Source: Hsuehochloa calcarea
Taxonomy: Eukaryota > Streptophyta > Magnoliopsida > Poales > Poaceae
Assembly (NCBI GenBank): GCA_036346395.1
Contig: CM070603.1
Span: 22,601,045-22,665,044 of the forward strand
DNA length: 64,000 bases
Direction of reading: 5' to 3'
Shown: positions 23,364 to 32,826 of the stretch, one piece after another
How positions within the stretch are numbered: position 1 is the first letter of the stretch
Layout: every line of letters begins with the position of its first letter
Notes under the pieces: model-generated
Databases searched by the model: none
What the model was told of the DNA's origin: nothing
The model's input: only the letters and a program-made list of their open reading frames with translations
Position numbers and translations under genes: made by a program

Positions 23364-23862
23364 CTACTGTCATGCCTATTTCCCTAGCGTGACAATATGG
23401 TACTGTCATGCTGGGAAAAACAACTTGACATGACTTGGCACCATAGTGCTCGACATTTTTTTCAACCCCTATGGAACGTCAAATAACATGGCGTGGTAGT
23501 ACGGTTTTGCCACGTCATAAATCTTGGTGTGACACAGCAGTCCTGTCACGCGAGGAGAAATGACATGACAGGACTTAGCACCAGAGCGCTCGATGTTTAT
23601 TTGCAACCCCTCTGGAACAACAAATAGCCTAGCGTGGCAACACAGTAATGCCACGCCAGGGATGTTGGCGTGACAAAGCGGTCCTATCACGCTAGGGTAC
23701 ATGGCGTGACAGGACTTAGCACCGGTGCGCTAGGAGGTTTTTGCAACTCCTCTGGAACAGAGTAAACCCTAGCATGGCAACACGATTAGGCCATGCTAGA
23801 GCCCCTGGAGTGACACAGTAGTCCTATCACGCAAAGTATCCTGGCGTGACAGGGCACGTCCA
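23364..23862. repeat. 141-bp tandem array, right subterminal region of the MULE
   Basis: The landmark ACTTAGCACCNGNGCGCT recurs at about 23433, 23573 and 23714 (spacing 140-141 bp), with a partial fourth unit to 23862. Each unit holds paired inverted motifs CGTGGCA/TGCCACG and TGTCACGC/GCGTGACA. Confidence 0.85.
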
Positions 23863-23870
23863 CAAAAAAG

Positions 23871-23897
23871 CCTCTCTCTCTCTCTCTCTCTCTCTCT
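23871..23897. repeat. (CT)n microsatellite
   Basis: Uninterrupted CT dinucleotides of about 26 bp directly right of the MULE array. Confidence 0.9.
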
Positions 23898-24540
23898 GGC
23901 CATGTCTCTCCGATTAACCGACATTTCTATTTACTAACTATAACAAATGGCTAGAATATGCTTCCCATATCGGTATAACAACAGTACATCTCGCCAGTTT
24001 TTTAGAGTGAGAAGACAATACTACACCTCGCTATTACAGCAGGACATGACGTGATACTACTCTGCAAAGCACGAAGAGACCACTCGACTACCGCACTACG
24101 ACACCATATATTCAAATCAACATGACAACACTCTATATCCTAAGCTTTTTAGACTGAAAAGACAAGACTCTGCAGCGCATGACAACACTCTACATACCAT
24201 AGGATTTGTTATGTACATAGGCCAACCATTGCGGGTAGAATGCTAGATGCCCGGGACCACGTTACTGTTGTTTCTTTCTCCTTTATATTGACCTTTTAAG
24301 TTTTTTTTTCCCCGTGTCATAGCTGATTACTCATTTTTTTTCCATTTTCAATAATGTCATTCTATGTGCAATATCACTAGAAAGTCTTACTGACTTTGCT
24401 TTTCGTAAAGAATAGACCATACTCTATCACGCAGTCTACTCACATGCATTTAACCACACTATAACGGTCGACATGACAACACTCTACCTCCTCAATTTTT
24501 CGACCGAAAAAACAAGACTGTGCAAAGCGAATATGACTTC
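23898..24540. other. Unassigned segment with a dispersed duplicate
   Basis: CATGACAACACTCTA followed by AAAAGACAAGACT-like sequence occurs at about 24119-24190 and again at 24468-24530, which suggests an old repeat. No gene was seen. Confidence 0.4.
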
Positions 24541-24894
24541 TCTCCGCAAGTTTTTTACCTCGCTTTTGTGAAGTGTCCGAGGGGAATGTGCGGGAAAGTG
24601 ATGATGGCTCCTTCTCTTGGAGCTCTCCGGCGCTACCCGGATCCAGTGGCCTCGCGACCAGCGGGACTTCGTGGATGTCGGTCCGTTGTGCCGTCCGATT
24701 TCAAATTAGTGCGAGCGGAGGCGAGGCGGTGTTCAAGAGGAGGCCGGTTTGCGGCTCCACCCATGGTGGGCGCCTCTTCGATGCATGTCACTGGGAGTGA
24801 TGTTTCGCACTGCCGAGGCCAATTGCTAGAGGGTGCAGTTTTGTTTTCATCTTTCCTACTTTTACTTCGTAGGGCCTCATTTTGTCGCGGCGCT

Positions 24895-25326
24895 TAGGGT
24901 GGCAAAAAGCTCGCGGCTCGCGAGCCGGCTCGAGCTTGTTGCGAGCCGAGCCGGCTCGCTCGAGCTCGAGCTTTTTTCGAGCCGAGCCGAGCGAGCCGAG
25001 CTCGGTGAAGTTTGAGCCGAGCTCGAGCCGAGCTCGAGCCGACTCGCGAGCCAAGCGAGCCGAGTGCAACCCCATCTAATCAAGATGATTGGATTTTGAA
25101 TTGATGATAAATGACTCATATAATCATTTTATTCTACCGAGCTCGGCGAGCTTTTCGAGCCGGCTCGAGCAGGCTTTTTCGAGCCAGCTCGAGCTTTTTT
25201 CGAGCCGAGCCGAGCCTTCATTCGAGCTCGTTTTCCAAACGAGTCGAGCCGAGCCGAGCCAGAGTTTAAACCGAGCCACAACGAGCCGAGCCGAGCCGAG
25301 CCGAGCCTGACTCGTTTCCAGCCCTA
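24895..25326. mobile_element. hAT-like non-autonomous element rich in GAGCC/GAGCT repeats
   Basis: Left end TAGGGTGGCAAAA and right end (minus strand) TAGGGCTGGAAAC are imperfect terminal inverted repeats. The flanking octamers GCGGCGCT (24887-24894) and CGGGCGCT (25327-25334) match at 6 of 8 positions, as for a hAT 8-bp duplication. The interior is almost entirely GAGCC/GAGCTCG repeats around a 75-bp AT-rich centre (about 25065-25138). It encodes nothing credible. Confidence 0.75.
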
Positions 25327-25369
25327 CGGGCGCTATAGAAGAATTGACTTCTGCGACAGCTAGCCCGAC

Positions 25370-26150
25370 GTGCAAGAGCAGGTCGACACCAAGCAGCAGG
25401 CGGAGGTGGACCCCCCCTTACCGAGGGTCAGTCGGCTGGAGGAGGAGCGCTCCGTGCTCCAAGCGTGTGGGTTTGGCAACTGGAGTCCCTCCCAGACGCG
25501 TCTAAGCGCGAGGAGGTCCATGCCAAGCATGAATCGCACTCCGCCATGGCCCGGGCGGCATGGGGGGCGATGATATTCCTTGAGGGGGCTGCGACAGAGA
25601 TCGGCGCTATTCCCTGTGCATCGGCACGAGGTCTACGCCGCGGATGTGACCCTGCAGTGGCTAGGCTGCACTGGCCTAGTTGTCTCGCAGGCCGCCCGGG
25701 GCTACGGGGATCACTGCGTGGGGGGTTTCATGGCAGGCGGCCTTTGCCACTATGCACAAGGTGGGCTGTGAGCACCGTGACGTCGTCGCCAACCGCTTTG
25801 CGACCAAGGCAATCAATGCAACTGAGGAGGATGTTCAAGGGTCGCTCTTGCATACATTTTGGGAGATCAATGTCTTCCTTTGAGATTCCTGGGCCGCTCG
25901 CGGATGTGAAACCGTGCTGGAATCGGTTCGGTCGGCATTGGATCGGCCGAAGGGCAAGGAGTGGGCTAAGGGGAGCAAGACTGCCGCTGGGTGGGAGGCG
26001 TCTGTCGGCGACAAAGTGTGACCCTCGGTTCACTCCGGGCAGCCACTCCCTTAAGCCTTTTTACTTTTGTTTTGTTTGTAGTTTTGTACGTAGGATAGGG
26101 CCCCCTCCTAGGCCTTGTTATCTTTGTGCCTCAGGCGTTAGGCTCTGAAG
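25370..26150 (+). pseudogene. Coiled-coil region of a gypsy-type (Transposase_28-like) protein, frameshifted
   Basis: Fragments in different frames are LEEERSVLQA (25437-25470), AADVTLQWLGCTGLVVSQAA (25638-25697) and VGCEHRDVVANRFATKAINA (25764-25825), followed by TEEDVQG and FWEINVFL. They recall the C-terminal region of the large grass family annotated as putative gypsy-type transposon proteins. This is recognition from memory of the family, without a search. The function within the element is not known. No uninterrupted frame covers the region. Confidence 0.5.
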
Positions 26151-26538
26151 GAGAGGTGTTTGTACTCGTATTTGTAAAGCCATCCTAATGGAAGTGGTGG
26201 TTTGCGTGCTTCGTTACGCTTGTCAGTGCTTCGCTTCTTATCGCTATACATCCCCGGTTCATATTTTTGCAGGGTGACTGCCAGAGGTACCAGCGCCTCG
26301 CTAACCGGGGAGCTCCTGCCTCCTTGCGGCGCATGATGAAGGTGCAAGTTCCCGCTTGGGGTCCCGAGGTCGGAGCACCAGCTTCGGTCCATGTGGCCCT
26401 TGCAACTATGCTATCGAGGTGTAGTTAATGACGACGTGAAGTGGCAAAGGTGGCGCCTTGCACATCCCGAAGGGAGCATGGAGGTGTTCATGCTGCACCG
26501 CCAATGGAGGGCGGGTACTATTCGTTGCGAAGATTTTT

Positions 26539-26677
26539 TGTTACGAATAGCGCTTGTATTCAATATGAGATCAATGAGTCATAGTATATACACAAAAGGA
26601 GGTTACAGATAAGGAAACCAAATAATATCTAGAGTCCTACTCTAACACATATATCTCTAACATATATATCTCTAACA
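26539..26677 (-). repeat. 3' LTR of the copia element
   Basis: Minus strand TGTTAGAGATATATA...CGTAACA. It matches 31230-31353 except for an extra duplicated ATATATCTCTAACA block at its U3 end. Confidence 0.92.
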
Positions 26678-26690
26678 CCCCCTCAAACTC
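26678..26690 (-). other. Polypurine tract of the copia element
   Basis: Minus strand GAGTTTGAGGGGG directly before the LTR start TGTTAG. Confidence 0.85.
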
Positions 26691-27401
26691 ATGGTGGATC
26701 AACAACACTGAGTTTGGAAAGGTAGAAGCCGTGCTGTGCTCGAGTCTGGGCCTTCGTGAAGAAATCCGCTATCTGAAGCTCTGAAAGCACATACTGAAGA
26801 GCAATCACCTGATCATGCACACAAGACCTCATGAAGGAAGCATCAACACCAATATGCTTGGTGAGCTCATGCTTCACAGGATCACGTGCAAAACCGATAG
26901 CACATGTCTTTCTGTCAAGAGAGAGTCGGTGTAATGTGAAACACCAAAATCCTCAAGTAACCACCGTAGCCAAGTAATCTCTGCATCAAGAGAGCCATAG
27001 CTCGCAACTCGGCCTCTGCACTCGAGCGGGACAACTGCGATCTGTTTCTTCGTCTTCCGGGCAATAAGCGAACCACCAAGAAAAACACGATGAAGTAGAG
27101 ATAGACCGCGATCGGAGGGATCGCCGCCCAAGTAGCATCCGAATAAGCTGAAGTCATGCGAGTTGGAGCGTGGAAAGAAGAGGCGGCGAGAGATAGTCCA
27201 CGAAGGTATCGCGAGAACTCGAAGAAGGTGGTGTAGTGGACTGAGTGGGAGCGAACGAATCCGACTCGAATGTGAAGCTGGATAAGTGATATCCGGACGA
27301 GTAACAAACAAGGTAGACAAGACTCCCAACAAGATGGCGATAGCGAGTCGGATCGTAAAGAGGCTCGCCATCGGAGGTCGGAGGTGAACATTGAGTTCCA
27401 T
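26689..27401 (-). pseudogene. Copia RNase H region
   Basis: The frame 26689-26877 holds the end of pol: KHELTKHIGVDASFMRSCVH, then QIADFFTKAQTRAQHGFYLS, and a stop abutting the polypurine tract. The frame 26874-27401 holds TRPDITYP and, near its end, ITWLRWLLEDFGV. Frame changes within this part disrupt the catalytic stretch (ARKTKKQ region). RNase H would remove template RNA during reverse transcription. Confidence 0.85.
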
Positions 27402-28265
27402 GGGAGTCTCAACGATCTGTTGTCGGTGAGGGAGGCGCGATCAAGAAGATCTGAATATACTTCTCTTGGGACATAAGGAACCATCCGGAGTGGAAGTAAC
27501 CTCAATCCCAAGGAAGTAACGAAGAGGACCAAGATCCGACATAAGAAATCGCTCACTAAGGCGAGCCTTGACAAAGGCAATGTACTCGAGTCATCTCGGT
27601 AATGATCATATCATCAACATACGTAAGAAGAAGAGTCAGACCACGAGGCGAAGTGTGGACAAAGAGCGCATGATCATGATCACTCATTTGAAAAGCCGCC
27701 AGCGATGACCACGGAGGAGAAGCGCTCAAACCAAGCACGAGGGCTTGCTTAAGGCCATAGAGAGAGCGGCGAAGGTGACGGACTATGCCCTCGAGGAGCA
27801 GAATACCCGGTGGCGGATACATGTAGACCTCCTCACGCCTTCGCCATTAAGAAAGGCATTCTTGACATCAAGTGAAAAATGACCGATGGCGAAAAGAAGC
27901 CACCAGAAAGAAGAGTGCGGACGAGTGGTCATGTGGGCCACAGGAGCAAAAGTCTCATCGTAGTCACGACCATGCTCCTGCTGGAAGCCACGAGCAACAA
28001 GACGCGCCTTATAGCGCTCAAGAGAGCCATTAGAGCGAGTCTTAATCTTATAGACCCACTTACATGTGATGGGATGAGAGTGAGATAGAAAAGGAACAAG
28101 ATCCCAAGTACCAAGATGCCTCGAGGCGGCAATCTCCTCGGCCATGGCATCTTGCCACTCGGGATGAGTAACACATCCGGTGGGAGGCGAGCTCACGAGT
28201 AGCTGCGCCACAAAAGGCAAAGCAGGCGGGGGCGAATCGACTAGCGATCGCGGAGAGCGTAGCAA
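27402..28265 (-). pseudogene. Copia reverse transcriptase (RVT_2)
   Basis: 27783-28265 contains HPEWQDAMAEEI, the conserved start of copia RT, then CKWVYKIKTRSNGSLERYKA, RLVARGFQQEHG and DVKNAFLNGE (catalytic Asp). 27556-27822 contains SLYGLKQA and LLLTYVDDMIIT with the YVDD active site. Two or more frameshifts separate these, so there is no intact polymerase. Confidence 0.92.
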
Positions 28266-28805
28266 GGAGAAGACGGCCCATCAGGGGAAGATGAAGCATC
28301 AGAAGAAGATGAATCATCAGTAGAAGAGGGCTCATCTGGAAGATCCTCAATACGAGGTCGACGAGTGTAGACGAGTGTAGTGGGGGAGCCTGAGGAGCCG
28401 CAGGAGACGAAGCAGGCGGCGACAATGGCGGAGAGGCCACATGAGAAATATGTGGAGACTTAGTGGGACGGGTGGACGAGGGCAAGACAGAGATAGGTGT
28501 ATCTGGAAAGGTCAAAAAAGACAGAGACTCCACAGAGGAAGCCGAAGGAGAGACAGGGCGTGGGTAGAAGGGCGAGACTCGTCGAAAGTCACATCCCGAG
28601 AAATCCGCATCCGTCGACCAACAGGATCCCAGCACCGATAGCCCTTGTGCTCGGCACTGTATCCCAGAAGTACACACTCAACAGATTGAGCAGTTAGTTT
28701 GGTGCGTTCTCGGGGGGCGAGGAGAACGTAGCAAATGCAGCCAAACAGACGAATGGTAGAGTAGTCAGGAAGGAGACCACAGAGATGCTCAACAGGGATT
28801 ACGCC
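28266..28805 (-). pseudogene. Copia integrase C-terminal extension / linker to RT
   Basis: A minus-strand frame (28060-28677) gives a Pro/Ser-rich linker after a MRISRDV-type motif (28590-28610, frameshifted). 28690-28800 encodes, in pieces, the FGC...ERTKL...GYS stretch that normally follows the copia integrase core. It is a variable spacer in this family. Confidence 0.7.
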
Positions 28806-29311
28806 CTAAAGAGCAGAAGAAGGCTGGATGTTGACGAGATAGGTGGCAGTGGAAATAGCCTCGGCCCAAAAGTGAGGTGGAATAGAGGCGGCAATCATTA
28901 GGGCACGAGCCGACTCAAGAAGGTGACGATGCTTGCTCTCAGCAACACCATTCTGAGCATGAGCACCAGGACAAGAGAACTGAGCGAGAGTGCCCTGCTC
29001 AGCAAGGAAGCTGCGCAGGTGATGAGAGAGATACTCGCCAGCAGAGTCAGCACGAAAAACATGAATAGGAGTGGAGAACTGTGTGCGAACTATAGTGGCA
29101 AACTGTTTATAGATAGACAAGGCCTCACTACGAGAAGACATGAAATATATCCAAGTGTGGCGAGAGAAATCATCTATAAATATGATATAGTATCGATGAC
29201 CCCCTTTCGAAATGAAGGGAGTCGGACCCCAAACATCAGAATGAACAAGATCAAAAGAACGCTGAGACACTGACTCACTATGAGGATAAGGAAGTGAATC
29301 ATTTGCCTAAC
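28806..29311 (-). pseudogene. Copia integrase core
   Basis: A 154-residue frame with DLVHSDVWGP (first catalytic Asp), YYIIFIDDFSRHTWIYFM, FRADSAGEY (second Asp) and NGVAESKHRHLLE (catalytic Glu) forms a complete D,D,E core for integration. The upstream pre-integrase zinc region is out of frame. The start at 29270 is internal to the polyprotein. Confidence 0.92.
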
Positions 29312-29830
29312 TTACATACGACAATCTAAAGATCGTCTCTGAGACGGATCCCGAAGACCACGACGAACTAAAGACGACAGACGAGATCCACACAGATGGC
29401 CAAGACGGTGATGCCACTGTTGGAAAGAGCCGGTAGACGGAGTGGCAGAAGCGGAGAGACTGGCAGCGACGGTGGCAGCGGAAGGAAGGTGAAGCCAGTC
29501 AAGCTCCCAAAGACGCTGTGAGTCAAGACGCCGAGAGCCAGAACCAACCAGAGCTCCCGTGTGGCGGTCCTGAACACAACAAGAGTCAGAGTCGAGAATA
29601 ACTCGACAACCAAGATCAGTAATCTGCCCAGTAGAAATAAGCTGCATGGTAAGGCGAGGAACATGAGTAACAGAGGGAACATGAAAAGATGAGTTGCTAA
29701 GAGGTCCTCGACCAGAGACAGAAAGAGAGGTACCATCAGCAGTAAGAACACTGACAGGAGAATCAAGAGGTGTAATGAAGGACATAGTAGAAGAATCAGG
29801 AGTCATGTGAAAAGATGCTCCAGAATCAAG
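29312..29830 (-). pseudogene. Copia protease and pre-integrase domain
   Basis: Immediately upstream of the frame 29312-29806, the sequence encodes ILDSGASFHMTPDSS, the copia protease active site (DSG). The frame continues through VPSVTHVPRLTMQLISTGQI to QWHHRLGHLCGSRL, the GAG_pre-integrase motif. It is offset from the gag frame, which ends in a stop at 29826. Confidence 0.88.
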
Positions 29831-30248
29831 AATCCACAGGAGGTCTTTGGATCGTGAAGGTCGTGGTTTTGCGGTTCAAGAGTCGATGCGAGCCGGCGGA
29901 ACTCGTCGAACGAGAACCTGAAGTAGCAAGCAAGCGTCGAAGTCTGGCTATCTCCTGCTCAGTGAGAGAAACTGCTGAAGTAGTCGATGCAGACGTCGAT
30001 GTAGAAGTACCAGTGCCGGTGCTAGTAGAAGAACGATGTGAAAGATGCCGCTGCTTCTTATAGCACTGGAACTCAATGTGGCCGACCTTGTCGCAGTTGG
30101 AGCAGTGAGGACGGCCACCGCCAGATGGAGGGCGACCACCACCACCTGTGGCAGCCGCTGGAGGATGTAGTGTGCTGAAGCGTGGAGTAGCACCACGCAG
30201 CGAATCGGAAGCCATCGGTGGCGGCCGACGGGGCGGCGACCAAGGCAA
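29826..30248 (-). pseudogene. Copia nucleocapsid (gag C-terminus)
   Basis: The 140-residue frame contains a perfect CCHC zinc knuckle, CSNCDKVGHIEFQC, then Ser/Thr-rich repeats (STGTGTSTSTSAS) and TEQEIARLRRLLA. It ends at a stop just before the protease motif in the next frame. The knuckle binds RNA for packaging. The capsid domain expected N-terminal to it is missing upstream. Confidence 0.85.
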
Positions 30249-31217
30249 CGAAAACGCGAACTAACGGCCCGGGCGGCGCGCGGTTAGATCGACGTTTTTT
30301 TTACTGTTTTGTTTGGGCCGGTTTACTTAAACCGTCGGCCCAAACCTCAGACGCACACCCTCCACGGGAAATTAGGTTTTCCCGTGCGAGTGGCGGCATC
30401 CGAATCAGGCGCAGCGACGGCAGTGAGCGGACCAGAGCGCAGCGACGGTGGACCACAACGGAGAGCGGGGTGGTGGTGTCCCCGGCAGCGTCCCCGGCAG
30501 CGGCGGCTTCACCAACTCCAGCCAAACCCTAGTTCCCTACGGCAGCAGCGCGGGAGGAGGGATCGACCTCGGCGATGGCGTCGATCCAGAGGCGGCGGCC
30601 GATCTAGCGGCCTCGGAGGCGGCGCCGCAAGCAGAGGAGCGCGGTGGCGGTAGCTCGAGCAGGCAAGAGGCCGACGGCGGAAGAGGCGGTGACGGTGGCG
30701 GCGGCGTCGGGCACCAAGCGATGGGCAATACGGCGCGGCGGCGGCGGGGATGGCTCGAACGCGAGCGGCGGCATCGGTGGACGAGCAATTTCGAGCGGAG
30801 ACCGGCGCCGCGACGGATCTGGCGACAGCGATGGCGGCGGATCTCGAGATGATGCGGCGGCGCCGACTCAAACCGAGGCGAGGCGGCGGCGCCCGAGCTG
30901 CAGGAGACGAAGCTGCGGTGGATCCGGGAGTTGCGGGGATGGACGACGACGTCGGGCGGCGGCCTGGCGACGACCTGGAATTGGTTACGGCGACGACAGC
31001 TGCGGCCTTGAGTGGAGACCCGGGCGGCCGGGGCTAGCTCAGGCGGCAAGCGGTGGCCCGAGATGGCGAGCGGCTAGGCCCAGATGACGGCCTGGAGACC
31101 GGAGGCGGCTCGGTAGCCGAGGCTCCGATCGGGAGTCGTCGAAGATGACGACAAGAGGCGATGCCGTCAGAGCGGCGGCGGTGGGGCGACAAGCGAGGCG
31201 AAACAAACCCTAGGTTC
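30249..31217 (-). other. GC-rich segment where the capsid domain should be
   Basis: About 970 bp of GGCGG-rich sequence is open in several frames on both strands but contains none of the copia capsid landmarks (YxxW, WD...). On the plus strand it contains AACCCTAG (30523-30534) and a poly-T/AAACCGT junction at 30295-30330, features more like a plant gene 5' region. It may be a captured segment or an extremely diverged leader. Confidence 0.5.
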
Positions 31218-31229
31218 GCTCTGATACCA
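31218..31229 (-). other. Primer binding site, initiator tRNA-Met
   Basis: Minus strand TGGTATCAGAGC, a perfect 12-base match directly abutting the LTR. Confidence 0.95.
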
Positions 31230-31353
31230 TGTTATGAATAGCGCTTGTATTCAATATGAGGCCAATGGACCAGTATATATACACAAAGGGAGGTTACAGA
31301 TAAGGAAACCAAATAATATCTAGAGTCCTACTCTAACACATATATCTCTAACA
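31230..31353 (-). repeat. 5' LTR of the copia element
   Basis: 124 bp, minus strand TGTTAGAGATATATG...CATAACA, nearly identical to the left LTR apart from the missing duplicated block. A plus-strand TATATATACAC sequence at about 31274 lies inside. Confidence 0.93.
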
Positions 31354-31689
31354 ATTTTCACTTCTAGGAGCGGTCTGGTTGTAATACCTCGGGGGGGGGG
31401 GGGGCTTCGACTCCTCCAGATGACACGCACGCGGATTTTTTGGCCCCGAGGTCGGTGTTCGAGGCGAGCACTTCTAAGCCGTCGAGCACTTCCAAGTACA
31501 TGGGCAGCAATCTCCTCAAGTTTCCGCATATGAGGCTATCAGATGATGAGCTTATAGATTGATTGCTGTATAATATTGAAAATGATTCATGATTTTTTTT
31601 TCATGTTCGCGTTGCGCTTGTAACATAGCTATTTGTATCCTCGTGTGAGTGGTGAAATAAAATTGTGCATTTTTTATATGCAAAGTGTG

Positions 31690-32480
31690 GTGTCTAGCAT
31701 TGTCCCCATCCTTCTTTGATAGGGCTCGCGTGAGAGCCTTATTCTAGCAAGGGGGTGAAGTCGAGCGTTGTCGCCAATCCCCCTTTGATAGGGCTTCGCT
31801 TGAGGGCATTTAAGCCAGCTATGGGGAGGCAAAGTCGAGTGTCGTCCCTCATCCTTCGTTGATAGGGCTCGCGCGAGTGTTTTAGCTTGAGAGGGGGAGG
31901 CGAAGTCGAGAACCGTCCCCCCATCCTTCTTTGATAGGGCTCATGCTAGAGCTTTAGCTAGCAAGGAGGAGATGAAGAAAAGACAAGCGTTGTCCCCCAT
32001 CTTTCTTTGATAGGGCTTGCGCAAGGGCATTTAGCTAGCGACAGAGAGGCGAAGCCGAGCGTTGTCTCCCATCCTTCTTTGATAGGGCTCGCACGTGGGC
32101 ATTTAGCTAGCCAGGGGGGGGGCGATGTTGGGTGCTATCCTCCATCCTTGTTTGATAGGGCTCACGCAAGGGAATCTAGCTAGAGAGGGGGAGGCGGAGC
32201 CAAGCGCTATCCCCCATCCTTCTTTGATAGCGCTCACATGAAAGCTTTAGTTAGTGAGGGAGGCGAGCCAAGTCTTTGTCCCCATGTTTCCTTGATAAGG
32301 CTTGCACAAGAGCTTTAGCCAGCGAGGGGGAGGCGAAGTCGAGTACCGTCCCCCATCCTTCTTTGATAGGGCTCATGCGAGAGCTTTAGGTAGCGAGGTG
32401 GAGGCGAAGCCGAGTTCCGTCCCTTATGATTCTTTGATAGGGATCGCAGGAGAGCTTTAGCTAGCGAGGTGTTGTAGGCC
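31690..32480. repeat. Minisatellite 1: eleven units of about 72 bp
   Basis: The landmark GATAGGGCTC (with variants) occurs at 31718, 31787, 31861, 31933, 32009, 32081, 32154, 32226, 32294, 32365 and 32436, with spacings of 68-76 bp. Consensus parts are CCCCATCCTTCTTTGATAGG, then CTCGCGCGAGAGCTTTAGCT, then AGCGAGGGGGAGGCGAAGTC. Confidence 0.95.
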
Positions 32481-32826
32481 TTTGCTTATACACCACACCC
32501 TTGCGTGGGGCGTCAAGGTGTGCACTGGGGCATAGAGCCACGTGCGGTGGCTTTTGGTTATACACCACACTCTCTCGTGGGGTGTCATGGTGTGCCCTAG
32601 GCCGTAGATCCATGCACGGTGGGTTTCATTTATACACTGCGCGCTCGCGTGGGGCATCAAGGTGTGCATAGGAGCATAAAGCCATGCACAGTGGTTTTTG
32701 TTTATACACCATGTTCTCTCGTGGGGCGTCATGGTGGGCACCGAGAGGCGTAAATCCATGCGCACTAACTTTTGTTTATACACCATGCACTTGCGTGGGG
32801 CGTCATGGTATGCACCGGGGTGTAGA
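32481..32826. repeat. Minisatellite 2: five units of about 72 bp, different sequence
   Basis: The landmark TATACACC occurs at 32487, 32559, 32631, 32703 and 32777. Units contain CTCGCGTGGGGCGTCATGGT and GTGCACCGGGGCGTAGA. It is directly adjacent to minisatellite 1 and ends at a probable LTR start. Confidence 0.93.

Larger units (their letters stand above)
17378..23862 (+). mobile_element. Decayed Mutator-like transposable element (MULE)
   Basis: A broken MULE transposase (20272-22930) is preceded by a C-rich exon-like segment and a long AT-rich probable intron. Both sides carry related motifs (TGCCACG...CGTGGC and GGCGTGACA), at 17378-17560 and in a 141-bp array at 23364-23862. Exact ends and the expected 9-bp target duplication could not be fixed, so the stated limits are those of the motif-bearing regions. 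Confidence 0.7.
26539..31353 (-). mobile_element. Ty1/copia retrotransposon with very short LTRs
   Basis: LTRs of 139 and 124 bp, a perfect tRNA-Met primer site touching the right LTR, a polypurine tract touching the left LTR, and copia-order domains on the minus strand (nucleocapsid, protease, integrase, RT, RNase H) define a complete 4.8-kb insertion. The flanks ATTTT(T) on the left and ATTTT on the right fit a 5-bp target duplication with one extra T. The capsid part of gag is not recognisable. Confidence 0.93.
24541..32826 (+). mobile_element. Probable Tat-type gypsy remnant, split by hAT-like and copia insertions
   Basis: The host pieces 24541-24894, 25335-26538 and 31354-32826 join at the insertion duplications. 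They appear to be one element with gag-like sequence of the 'putative gypsy type transposon' kind, followed by two minisatellites. Non-coding tandem arrays 3' of the coding region are common in Tat-lineage elements, but the assignment is inference. No RT or integrase was seen. Confidence 0.5.

Noticed and set aside
24895..25326. Possible Ser/Glu/Ala-Arg repeat protein from GAGCC repeats
   Set aside because: Open in several frames on both strands because the repeat lacks stops; terminal inverted repeats and flanking duplication show a transposon instead.
31690..32826. Regular repeats resembling a CRISPR array
   Set aside because: The units are contiguous 72-bp tandem copies without unique spacers, in plant nuclear DNA.
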